Shown here one piece after another: positions 32,938-43,974 of a DNA stretch of 64,000 bases; position 1 is the stretch's first letter; the number at the start of each line of letters is the position of its first letter. A program made the position numbers and the translations under genes. Below the pieces are notes generated by a model. It searched no databases and was not told where the DNA came from. It worked only from the letters and a program-made list of their open reading frames with translations. The stretch covers positions 1,488,001-1,552,000 of the forward strand of contig CP103032.1 in the NCBI GenBank assembly GCA_024752435.1, written 5' to 3'. This stretch comes from Allantophomopsis cytisporea. Its lineage: Eukaryota; Ascomycota; Leotiomycetes; Phacidiales; Phacidiaceae.

Positions 32938-35320
32938 CCACCTACCACCAAGACTGTTGCGGATTGAACCGTATGCAATGCGTCTGTATCAAGTTAAAAA
33001 TGGCTACGGCTTTTGGTTCTGTTCCAAACATACAAAGAGAATTTCAGATCCAAGCCAGGGCGAGTTTCAAGTTACGACACCCATCAACCTTGTGATCTCA
33101 GACCAATTTTGATGATGAAATAATATCTCGGATCCTATCGTTATCATTAGCATACATATTAATGAGTCGTGTCATGATCGCTGCAACGATGGACTTCGAG
33201 AACACAATGATTCCCTAAAGCCCGAGTAAACAGACGCCTGGCCTTGGTGATAAAAGAAGAACACATAATAGAATTTATGAAAGTTCAGAACTCCAATGGT
33301 CAAAAAATGGAAGATAGGGACAACACAACTTCCAGTAACGTTCGTGAACTAAGGAGTATGCAATCAAACACAAACAGCCATAAAGTTATGACAGTGATAT
33401 ATTAGAGACAACCACCTCAGTTTCGAGGAGTAGCCGAAGTATCCCAATCACCAATCCCATTACCCAAGATTGCGTGGTCTTGAATAGCACTCGTACAGAT
33501 GCTCAGATAACAACAGGGAAAGACGTACTGACCAGGTGAGGTGCACAGTGGTTTTGTTAGCCGTGCGAAATCGCTTTGCGAAGTTGCCGACGGCAACGAG
33601 GAATTGAAGATTAATGACAACTTATCAGCCCCCAAACACCTCAACGCCACAACAATTTGTTGTAAGAAAGAAACGTTGTTGTTGACACCATATGTCGCTG
33701 CTAAAGGTGTAGATCGAATCCGTGGTGGTGAAGGGAAGACGCGATCTAAGGCGCACCAATCAGATTAGGCGAGTCGCATGACTGACTGGCGATGTCCACC
33801 AGCAAGAACTCTTGAAAGGCCAAAATGGCCAGGCAACGCAACAAGCACGTAAACTTGACTTAGTCCCTTGGAGAATCAGATCACATTGGGCATATCATTG
33901 TCATATATAACCTAGGAAATAGCAGATTCCAGACTTTACGTTGAAGAAGATCAGGTGCTGCATATATATGAAGCTCTGACTCGATGCAGAGGCAAAAGCA
34001 TCTGGGTTTTGTTTGCATGTTTCGATCTCCTTTTCTTCTTTGCTCTTTTCTCCTAAATTCATTGGTATCGTATGCTATGATGTTAGGGTTTCAATTTCCA
34101 TCTTGAGTATAATTATTCCCCCTGTAGCTTATCCAGACGATCAGGGTTTCATACACGTAAAGTTGAACATTGAAAACACCACGAGCATAAGCATTCAAAC
34201 GAGCTTCGAACACAGTGTATTTGTTTCTGGAAAAACAAGTTGATGTGTGTTCGGCGCTACCAATCTTGACCCTTTCACGAAGTTGGTAATTGTAAGCAAT
34301 CCCCTTTGGACCATAGTTCATGGAGATCTTTCATCACGGTAACCACTTTTGGAGGTTCTGATAAGGATCCGGCTCCAACCTCCTCCCCTGAACTCTCTAG
34401 GTATACATTCGGATGGTAGTCTTTAAGACCACTGCAAACTCCTGCTGATTTCCAGAATTCGTAACTTGTGTAAGAACAGAATTACATTGTCATATCAACA
34501 ATAGATGTAGACACTGGCCATTTCTCTCGAGCCACGCTCACTGAAGACAGCGTTGTGAGAATAAGCAGATGCAATATATAAGCAATAGCTCTAAACAAAA
34601 TGTGTGTTATTGATGATTTGGGCTTGGCCGTTCCCCTACCCTGATTTTGCTCTGTGAATGCTGCTACTGCTTATGATAAGACATTTTGTAGTAAATGAAG
34701 TGAATCGCCTTGATGTGTATTTCATCGATTTTGTAACTCACAGCAAGACCTCTAATGATCCCTAAGCAAATCAATCAATTCTCTTGAATAGGGAATATCA
34801 CTTCAACTCGTAATTCTGTCCAGCCCTCTTTTACAAGGCTATCCTACCTCACTTGGGCATGCACACCAGCCAGTTGACTATACCTCTGGTGGGGACCAAT
34901 ACTCCACAATAAAAATAAAGTCTTAGTGTAGCAATTTGGTTGTCAAATATATTGAGTTATAGTCTGTTGATGTACGATTAGGTTATATAGACTTATAACT
35001 ACTTGTACTCAATTGAGTCTGTTCTGCTTTATATTACCAGTGATAACTACAAAACACTATGTTCTACGCTATATTGTAGCTAAAAATCAACTTTATATTA
35101 TCAACTCATACACCAAGCCAACCTGTACATTGACCCTAATCAGGAGCAGCTCATCACCCTATAGTCAATTAGGTCGCCTGACGGTTACTGCTACTACTAC
35201 TACTACATGAACTGTCTCATCTACACAAATAATGCTAGAAAACACTTATGTTATCATAACTATTCAGGTGAACCAAGCCTTTTCGTTATTTTTCTTCTAG
35301 GTACTCGCACTTTACAGTCT
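32938..35320. other. 2.4-kb gene-poor, partly AT-rich region
   Basis: 32938-33120 contains the HDA1 5' region. The rest has no credible gene. About 34.3-35.2 kb is AT-rich with frequent stops. A short CTACTACTA tract lies near 35190-35206. The region borders a decayed gene copy on its right. Confidence 0.55.
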
Positions 35321-35947
35321 ATGTTAACAAATCACCCAGTAATGCCTACCAATTTGCCTTTCCAGAGACCTGTCTGGATTCTGGTTTATAATGACAATGA
35401 ATACGCAGCCGAAATATAAGGCTACCGATTGCCCACTACTCTATCAGATGGCAATATGCGACTCTATATCCTTCTAGGCATCCCCTACCATTCTGGATTC
35501 GGAGAAGAGTTTCGCGGTCTGTCTGGTCGTCCTCAGTTTACACGTACACTCAATGATCGAAGTATCATGAATAACGTTGTACCAGATATGAATGAGCCAG
35601 ATGGGTTCCCGTACCATATTTGGTATCCAGATCTGCCGAGCGAGGAGACCGTGAAGGAGTTGGTTTACCGATATCCTCAAATGTGCTATCAAGCTTATGC
35701 AGTGATTAGTTACACTGGCTTCTACCACGAACTGGATCTCCTTTCAGATTTCTTTATTTCTGAGGAGGCACTTGCGAAAAGTAGGGTGGCAAAGCAATTT
35801 ATGACGAATTCATGAGCCAGCCCATTCGCTATGCCGTTATGAATGATTATTCTCTTTCAGCAACAGCATATAACCATCTCTAAAGAACTAATACTGCTCT
35901 CTACAAATACGATCACACATCTAACGTTGATGTTTCGAGCCAGACGT
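35321..35947 (+). pseudogene. Decayed copy of a fungal family of unknown function (PYHIWYPDLPSEET motif)
   Basis: A continuous protein-like reading can be followed from about 35321: PFQRPVWILVYNDNEYAAEI, then an in-frame TAA (35417-35419), then MRLYILLGIPYHSGFG, FPYHIWYPDLPSEETVKELV, and YHELDLLSDFFISEEALA. The frame then breaks near 35790: a neighbouring frame continues IYDEFMSQPIRYAVMNDYS and meets a second TAA at 35881-35883, after which ALYKYDH still reads sensibly. I recall similar PYHIWYPD-type proteins as repeated hypothetical genes in filamentous fungi; this is memory, not a search. Both stops are TAA and could derive from CAA by a C-to-T change in a CpA context, the pattern left by repeat-induced point mutation. 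The 5' end is not defined. Confidence 0.65.
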
Positions 35948-36632
35948 TGTCTTGGGTAAGTTTGATTGGACACAGATGCCTACATCCAGCCTCTCACCAT
36001 CCACTTCTTCATCAACCGTCTCCTCGCCATCATCCACTACGCCCAATATCTCCTTAGATCTAGTTGAAAGTAGCTCTCTGCAACCAGCCGCAGTATCGGG
36101 GAGAAGGTAGTAGATTTCACAGCTTGCAAGGAGAAATATATACATAGAGACTGTCTCATTTACACTAAGATCTGCCGCAGTGCCGCAACAGGCTTCCAAT
36201 AGACAGTTTGTGCCAATATTCATATCAGATTCAGCTACTGTGCTTGATCCATCGAGTAATAAGTGTCGAGGCTAAGGATAGAGTATGAGTAAGAAGGGAG
36301 CACGTGATAGTATTCAAAAGTAATAAAATAACCAACTTGCCTCCCATGCAAAACTGTCGATGTCATCGTTTGATGTATTCACAGAACACAATACAAATCA
36401 AATGGTACATAATGTCAAACGTTACCTGTCACATCACATCACATAGGAAAGCGCAAGGTTTTGTGCATTTGTTCAATTTATTCATCTATCGGTAACACAA
36501 TCTGACCCAAGCAATAAAGCCACGCATAACCATCACAATCCACATCTAGAGACGACCTTTTATAAGAGGCTCGTCACTGGAGAGAGAGCGCGCATCAGAT
36601 TGATAATCCAGGCTGAAGTTCCGAGGAACCGC
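35948..36632. other. Intergenic region between the decayed gene and GAPDH
   Basis: It holds the GAPDH 3' flank (minus strand) on the right. A 100-codon minus-strand frame at 35921-36223 was not accepted. Nothing else seen. Confidence 0.5.
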
Positions 36633-37805
36633 TTACTGGGCACCGTCAACCTTTGCGATGTAGGACAAAAGGTCGAGGACACGGCGGGAGTAACCCCACT
36701 CGTTGTCGTACCAAGAGACGAGCTTGACGAAGTTGTCGTTAAGGGAGATACCGGCCTTGGCATCGAAGATGGAGGAGTGGGTGTCACCGTTAAGGTCAGA
36801 GGAGACAATCTCGTCCTCGGTGTAAGCCAAGATGCCTAGTTTTATGTCAGTTGAAATAGATTGTGGTCTCGAATGTGATTTCACTTACCCTTGAGTGGAC
36901 CCTCAGCAGCCTTCTTGACGACGGCCTTGATCTGGTCGTAGGAAGCACCCTTCTCAATGCGGACGGTCAAGTCAACAACGGAGACGTTGCTGGTTGGGAC
37001 ACGCATGGACATTCCGGTGAGCTTGCCGTTAAGGGCTGGAATGACCTTACCGACAGCCTTGGCGGCACCGGTGGAGGATGGGATGATGTTCTGGGCCGCA
37101 GTACGGCCTCCACGCCAATCCTTAGCAGATGGACCATCAACGGTCTTCTGGGTAGCAGTGTAGGAGTGGATGGTGGTCATGAGACCCTCAATGATGGTGA
37201 ACTCATCGTGGATGACCTTGGCGAGAGGAGCCAAGCAGTTGGTGGTGCAGGAAGCGTTGGAGATAACCTCAACGTCGGACTTGTAGGTGTTCTCGTTGAC
37301 ACCCATAACGTACATTGGGGCATCAGCGGAAGGAGCAGAGATGACAACCTTCTTGGCTCCACCCTTGATGTGGGCCTTGGCCTTCTCAGTGGTGGTGAAA
37401 ACACCGGTGGACTCAACGATGTAGTAGGCAGAGGTCTCAGCCCATGGGATGTTGGCTGGGTCACGCTCAGTGTAGAACTTGACCTTCTTGCCGTTGACGA
37501 TAAGACCGTCAGACTCAACTTTGATCTCACCCTTGAACTGACCGTGGGTAGAGTCGTACTTCAACATGTAGGCCTATTGTATATCATTATCAGCTATGGT
37601 TCGTGCACGGCTCCTGCCTCCTCGCGCCTCGGAAATGTCGGGCAGCGCGGCGGAGAGATTCTTGGTAGATACTTACAGCGTAGGATGGCTCAATGAATGG
37701 GTCATTGACAGCGACAATGTCAATGTCCTCGTGCTCAATGGCGTTACGGAAGACAATGCGACCGATACGACCGAAGCCGTTGATTCCAACCTTAGTTTGA
37801 CCCAT
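36633..37805 (-). CDS. GPD1: Glyceraldehyde-3-phosphate dehydrogenase
   Basis: There are three exons, 37805-37677, 37573-36889 and 36835-36633; the introns are 103 and 53 nt and the protein is 338 aa, exactly the usual fungal length. The NAD-binding Rossmann start is clear (KVGINGFGRIGRIVFRNA). The catalytic motif SNASCTTNCLAP places the active-site cysteine at residue 152, and the C-terminal WYDNEWGYSRRVLDLL is intact. The enzyme oxidises and phosphorylates glyceraldehyde-3-phosphate with NAD to 1,3-bisphosphoglycerate in cytosolic glycolysis. Codon choice is strongly biased to C-ending codons, as for highly expressed genes, which also creates a long antisense open frame that should not be mistaken for a gene. 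No sign of decay or transfer. It sits alone between two gene-poor stretches. Confidence 0.98.
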
Positions 37806-40800
37806 AATGCTATGATAAGGTCAGTACTGATTGATAGAAGGTGAGGTTGTCGCTGAAAGGCCTGCAATTCCCACACTGCCCGAAAGCTCTGCAAAGCTCG
37901 CCGGATGTCCGTAGAAGCTCATTGTTGACGCTTTATCTTGTAGAGGGGGGCAAAACAGACAGAGCTTGCAGAGCTGTCGGTAGTGGGGTAAACAGAGCAT
38001 TGGACATCATTATATCCTATGTTCGATTGCAGAGACGTTCACACAGGAAGGCGAGGAGGATCGGGGACAAGAAGACTTACACTATAGTGTATGATGGATT
38101 GAAGAATGTGTATGTTTGTTTTGATGTTGTTCAGAAGCAAGAAGGGTTGAGATGCGGAAAAGATGTGGTGGGGTCGTAGGTTGAAATAGGTAAGCCCCGC
38201 CTACGGTCTACTCGACAGTTTCTGTCATAGCTCAAATGCCTGCAGAAAGTAAAGTCTGTGGTCTGGGAGGAGAGCCACTACCCAAGAGCGCCATGCCATC
38301 CATACATAATTGTCTGTATCAATATCGCAGGGACATGGACAAGCAAGGTCTCATTTCTTGTGGCGAGCAAGAAATGAAGTTCTCCTCCGCGATACCACAG
38401 TGCCATTTGCTGTCCATGATCATTGTTTACTCTACGAAGTCGCTCATGTGTAGTAAGTAAGTGCCGTATGAGTCGAACTGTGGCGAGGAAAGGCATTGAC
38501 ATTTCCAGCATCATATTACTAATACCTCATTGACTGTGGCATATGTCTTGAGTAAGGTAGAGCACAGCGGAGTACGCAGCTAGCACTGCTGCATGAGAGT
38601 GAGAGTAGTAAGAGTAAGAACAAATGGGTATCAGCACGCGTCTTACTTTATCTTACCTATGATTGACAGGTAGTTAGGTACCTTGTGACATGATGCAAAT
38701 CTGCTGTTACTACTTACTCGCCATACTCATATGGAAATAATCCGATTAAATCACTTCATCACAACTCTACTGCCGCTTTACTATTATGGCGGCCATACCT
38801 GTGCCGTTGCTTGTATCACTAGCATTACACCGAAGAGAAGCCCGAGGGATGAGATAATGACGTTCATAGAGTCGAGGAGAGGCCAAGGCTCAAAGCTCCG
38901 TCCTCCAAAGGCCCAAAATACGACCTCAAAAGTAAGATCCCATGGCCCCCCGGAACTTGCATACGAATATCTGTCAGTCCGCGATTGAGATCAATGCAGG
39001 ACGATGCAAGGGCCGAGGGAGTCGGTACAGACCGTAAAGTTCCCTAAAGCTTCCTACAGTGTTTTACGTAGAACGATGCCAGGGCCCGAGGAAGTCGGTA
39101 TAGACCGTAAAGCTTCCTGTAGCTCCCTACAGCTTCACATAGCTTCAAAGGAAAGAATCGGAATGACAGGCGCGGCTAAATGGAAGAAGTCGGTAGACAA
39201 TGTCTACACGCGCAATAAACGCCTTTAAACATGCGCTGCATAGCTACCGACTCCTCAGCCGGTATAAAAATGATTCTCGTCCTTCTCCTCTTCTTCGTCG
39301 TGATGTTTTCCGACTTCCACTGCAGCAAGAATGACTTCGAAATTCTCTCTTCACTCGAGGCTGGCGTCGCCCCAATCTCCCCATCCGTTTCCTTACCCCT
39401 GGACAACTCGCCATGGCCGACACCCACTTTCTCAGGCATAAGACAGTGCACGTGTTGTGCAAAGATTTTTTTTTCCTGCGAAAGCGCAAAGCGCAAAGCA
39501 CACCAAAAAGCAAACCTTTCTGACACCCACCCACCAAAAAGTAATTGATCGGTCGGTCTTCACCACTCACCACTTATCTCCCCAGCTCAGGGTTAAGTTT
39601 CATGCGTGGAGCTCAACAACATCGTACAACTTTCGTGGTTCATAGACAATCAAACACGTCAAGCAGATCAAAGCATACCAAGCAGACCAAGCAAAACACA
39701 TTGACTCATTCTGCGCAGCTTCGCCCTTCTCCGGTATGACCGGCGAGTTATTCGGTGTATTGTCGTCGAAGAGCCATGCCGATAGCGGGCATAAGTCACT
39801 TTTTTGCCCAATGAATTGGTAGGTACATAACTACTCCGGATTATGCCACCATTACTAGGTGGGCGTCGACTAAATTGCCCGCGTTGCTGTTGAGATGCAA
39901 GATGGAGCACGGAGTAAGAAGCAGAAAGTGTAAAAAGGAAGGACAGAGAACTCCGGTATTACATACACGTGCCGTAAATTGTATTCTCAGAAGGATCTGC
40001 CTATTACGTAGACAAGTCGGTTGAATTGATGTTGAGTTGAATTGATCTTCCATTATCATATAAAGGTTGGAGCAAGGAGTCATTCTTCCTGATGTTACAA
40101 TACAGTAGCAGTCCAAGTAATGCTCAAGCAGTATATCACTCCAGTATGGAATTAGCTGCCATGCTCATCATCTTCACGTCAAGCATCTCAGATTCCATTT
40201 CTGCAGGACTTGGCTTCCTCAATGATTCGGCTGTTTATCGGTGTTGATGAGAAGCAAACTGTTTTGGTCGGAAACGCGTTGATCCGCCGAGAAACTCTCC
40301 AGATTCTAAACTCCACAAAGTATGGAGTATGTACAGCGAGCGACAACTTCAATGCTTTTCAGGGTCTACTTCCCCGAATCTAGAATCCATATGCGCCTGG
40401 TTATCAGCCTGCTTCTGATTCGGGACTGCTTGGCAAGCATGCACGTTGCCGTAAAGACTACATGAGGATGTCACTGTTGACATGGAACTGTAACTGATGA
40501 ACTTGATGATACATTGTGTCTCGACGATCTGAAATTCCAAGATTTAAAATCCGTCGGGCACTCGAACCTTAACGGCATGGGCAACCCCGTGACAGCAGAC
40601 TTCAGTACGCAGTAGTCATATTGTGTGTGGCAGAAGTACTTAGGATGAACGACCATCAAGGGCACTCCAGTAGTACTCTATCTACTGCTCCCACGCATTT
40701 ACAGAGAATATGATCCGACCTGTGCAGAAGCGTCGATATTAGTTGTATAAAAGCATAAGTCAACAGATTCCATGAACGATCAGACGAATAGCATGACATT

Positions 40801-41198
40801 GAGGGGGATTGAGAGCATAAACACCATGATGACAATGTCAACAAGGTCGTAGATCCCCCCAAACTCCCCCTTCCCCATCATTTCTCCTCCTTCATCCGCC
40901 AGGCTTGTCATGTTACGCCTCTCTTCTGCCTCTGATGTTCGCGTTTGCAGGCATTCGCACGTACCAATGCGACTTATTCCAAAAGAGCTGACCGTGCACA
41001 AGGCTCAGTGCACAATTCTCACGACTTATCCCTTCGCTAATCCACTTACGACTTATGCGGCTCTGCGAATTTAGCTTGAACGAAGCACAACCACATCATC
41101 CGACAATCCAACACCGCAATTGACCTCACGCCCACAGCCTCAGGTCCACCTCGCAACCTCGACGCAATTCCTCGAGAAGAGAAACATATATCATCATC
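37806..41198. other. 3.4-kb intergenic region between GAPDH and COX5
   Basis: 37806-38200 is the GAPDH promoter side. A 72-bp direct repeat lies at 39001-39143. Frames at 39231-39548 (plus) and 39176-39526 (minus) overlap each other and have no recognisable domain. The plus one starts with a hydrophobic stretch (MILVLLLFFVVMFS) that mimics a signal peptide, but its codon use and lack of splice support make it doubtful. 40.6-41.2 kb probably carries the COX5 promoter. Confidence 0.5.
39001..39143. repeat. 72-bp imperfect direct repeat, two tandem copies
   Basis: The unit starting ACGATGCAAGGGCC (39001) recurs at 39073 as ACGATGCCAGGGCCC. Both continue with AGTCGGTA.AGACCGTAAAG and end in TTCCTACAG/CTCCCTACAG-like sequence. 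Divergence is roughly 15-20% by eye. No link to a gene was found. Confidence 0.85.
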
Positions 41199-41996
41199 AT
41201 GTTGCGCAACTCTGTCATCCGCGCCAGCGCGCGTACCTCCTTCGTCAAGGCCCCAATTGTCCAGCAGCGCTTTGCTCACGCCATCTCCAACCCAACCCTC
41301 GCTGATATCGAGAAGAGATGGGAGGCTATGCCACCACAAGAGCAAGCCGATCTTTGGATGGCTCTCCGCGACAGAATGAAGACCAACTGGTCTGAGTTGA
41401 CTCTCCAGGAGAAGAAGGCTGGTATGTAACAAAATCATCCCAGCAAAACTCAACACTACTTCATACGTCTTCCGAGGTCCAATTGGACCCCAAAACTCGA
41501 TAAAAGATGTCAATGGTTATCACCAAGCTCAATTGATGGATGGAGAAGGCTTTGTGTCTATATATGACGACGATACTGATGTTCACAGCTTACTGGATTG
41601 CTTTCGGTCCTCACGGCCCACGCGCCCAGACTCCTCCAGGAGAGGGCTGGAAGGTCCTTAGCTACACCTTGGCTGGTGTTGCTGTCTCTTTCGGTCTCTT
41701 CGCCACTGCTCGTTTCTTCGCAAAGCCAGCACCAAGCACTATTAACAAGGAGTGGGAGGAGGCCACTAACGAGTTGCTCAGAGTACGTATCCTCCCTTTA
41801 AGCACTAAGCCTCAATACACATCACCACCATTCTCCAACTCATCATATACATCCATCTTCCTTCCTCTTTTCAGAAACGTAGCTAACATCATCTCTCTCC
41901 GTGCAGGCCCAAAAGTCCGAGCCAATCACCGGTATCTCCTCCGAAGGCTACAGCGGTCCAGGACAGGTCCAGTCGAAGCCAAAGAAGTCGGCATAA
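41199..41996 (+). CDS. COX5: Cytochrome c oxidase subunit 5 (mammalian COX4 family), mitochondrial
   Basis: There are three exons, 41199-41421, 41589-41782 and 41907-41996; the introns are 167 and 124 nt and the protein is 168 aa. The first about 25 residues (MLRNSVIRASARTSFVKAPI...) are Arg/Ser-rich without acids, a mitochondrial presequence. The matrix part follows (SNPTLADIEKRWEAMPPQEQ, then ADLWMALRDRMKTNWSELTL), then one transmembrane helix around residues 97-118 (LSYTLAGVAVSFGLFATARFF), preceded by YWIAFGPHGPRA. This order is that of yeast Cox5 and mammalian COX4. The subunit stabilises the catalytic core of respiratory complex IV in the inner membrane. The join E-K-K-A|Y-W-I-A-F-G is supported by the family pattern. 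An antisense frame at 41046-41513 is a shadow. SelO lies convergent about 2 kb downstream. Confidence 0.95.
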
Positions 41997-43974
41997 GCGT
42001 CCCTCTCACCATACCTTTTTGCGAACCTAATCCTTTGTCGAGAAGCTCCAAAATAAAATCCAAGAATTCCCGTATCCAAACCTTCTCCATTTGCGTTTCG
42101 TTTGTTCTTCTTTGATAGTCACGGTGGGCTTTGCTATCGTGCGGAGACTTTCTGCGTGGTATGCACTGGCTGGCATATATTTTGTACAATTGAATGCTGG
42201 TGGTGGCTGCATGTGAATACTGGTGTCGAGTTGGATGGGTGGCCGTATTTATAGAGATATTATGCACCTGAAATGATGTTTTGTGAGATTGTTAATGTGA
42301 CTTTAAGGTGAGATGAGTGATTGGAGGAGATTATTTTCCTAACCTTTATTCCAGCATTATCCCAAATGACCAAACCATCCTGCTCTTCGTTTGGTTAGTT
42401 TTGTTTTTCTTCTCCAAGTTCTTAGGTATATTTGTTGAATATCTCGTTTTCATGACACTGGCCGCAAACCAAATAATTGTGATACTGCAATTTGCTACTG
42501 CATATGTGGATATGCCACCAGCTTTGGACTAAACCGAACAGTATTACAGTTGGCAAGGTACAGCTCGAAGGATTGACATTGCTTCTGTTGGGCATCTGCA
42601 CATGTCAAGAGCCCAAGAGCCCTTCAATGCATTGCCCTTTGTCCTCATCACTCCATACACCATTTCTGCTTTTAATTACTACTATTCGTTTGGGCTCCGT
42701 TATATTTTCTATCTCTTTCTGCGGGGTGAGTGAAGGCTAAATCATTTGATCTGACTCCATAGTATTAATCCCGTTATATTTGCATACTTTACGTGTGGTT
42801 GATATTCGTGAAATCTATAGACTTATGTTGATTTCAGACATAGAGGATGGTTTAGCAACAGGAATGTATCCTGTTTTGGAAACTATATCAAAGAAAAGAA
42901 TTGGATCAAGTACGAATAGATAATATATGGTCATATAAATCTGAAAATCGTGGTATAGTAAAGTGGTTAATATGAGCTTGGAGTTTCTCCCTAAAAATAT
43001 ACTGATGCTGGCACAGCAACTTTTTCTAGCACTGGCCTTGATTGTTTGAATGAAAAAACAAAGCACATTCATAAAGCATATATTTTACTTTCTGAATTTG
43101 CGCTTTGGATTTTCTTCATTTTGTATTGCTTAATTTATCATTTACTAAAATCCTAATTAATATTGGTTCTCCATGTATCAAGAAAAATCCAACATTCAGA
43201 CTAACGTGATTAGATATGGCATGATAACAAATATATTGGCAGAGATAAATTTGCATCGACGTACATGTACAATCGATGTATCGAATATAAATAGAGGAGA
43301 AAAATATAGGAATACTACTCCGCGGCAAAAATAAACCCAACAAAGCAGTGTAGGTGGTTATCCGAAATCACTTCAGAACCTTCTGGATCTTCATCACCAT
43401 TGATACGTCGTCATCAGTGTCATCCAACATCATCATCTTCTTCTTCACCACCAGTGCCATGGTGCTTAATCGAGTAATTGCTGTTGACCGCGGGCCTCAT
43501 CGCTTCGGTCTCAACCTGAGCCGACATACAGTATAGGCTTCGAGCTCAAGAGATCAAGTAAGATGGCACATAGTGCCGTATTTATAGGCTTCTGCTATCA
43601 CAGAGATGCGTTTGACTCAAGAGATGTAACACCTGACGTTTGGCGGAGCTACAGGGTATAGAACAGAATATGTTCTCACTCTGAAGTTCCTTTATTGCTA
43701 TTGCCATTCTGAGTGCCTCATCATGATGATGTTTCTATCATCCATATTGCTACTACCATTCATATGATACCAAGTTATGAAGTCTATATATTGCCATGGG
43801 AAGTTCTTCTGGAAAGTTTCATTGCCGTATTGTGTATATATTGAATTGCTTACGCGTTCAGTCACAAAGGCACAGGAACAAATAAGTAGGCTACCAAACC
43901 AACCCCATCGGTCAACACTACGTTCACGCAGCAAAACAACACATATAATCAACAAGATATATCATATCCTAGAC
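41997..43974. other. 2-kb convergent intergenic region between COX5 and SelO
   Basis: 42000-42300 is probably the COX5 3' UTR. The middle (about 42.7-43.3 kb) is AT-rich. A short ATC/TTC-rich tract lies near 43390-43450. No credible coding frame was found. Confidence 0.55.

Noticed and set aside
36863..37696. 277-codon plus-strand frame antisense to GAPDH
   Set aside because: It is a shadow of strongly biased, C-ending codons in GAPDH; its translation shows no domain and breaks the expected gene layout.
39231..39548. 105-codon frame with a signal-peptide-like start, seen as a possible second secreted protein
   Set aside because: The hydrophobic start is compatible with secretion, but an equally long frame lies on the other strand, no splice sites extend it, and the cysteines are odd in number (6 scattered, two before cleavage). 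Kept as doubtful.
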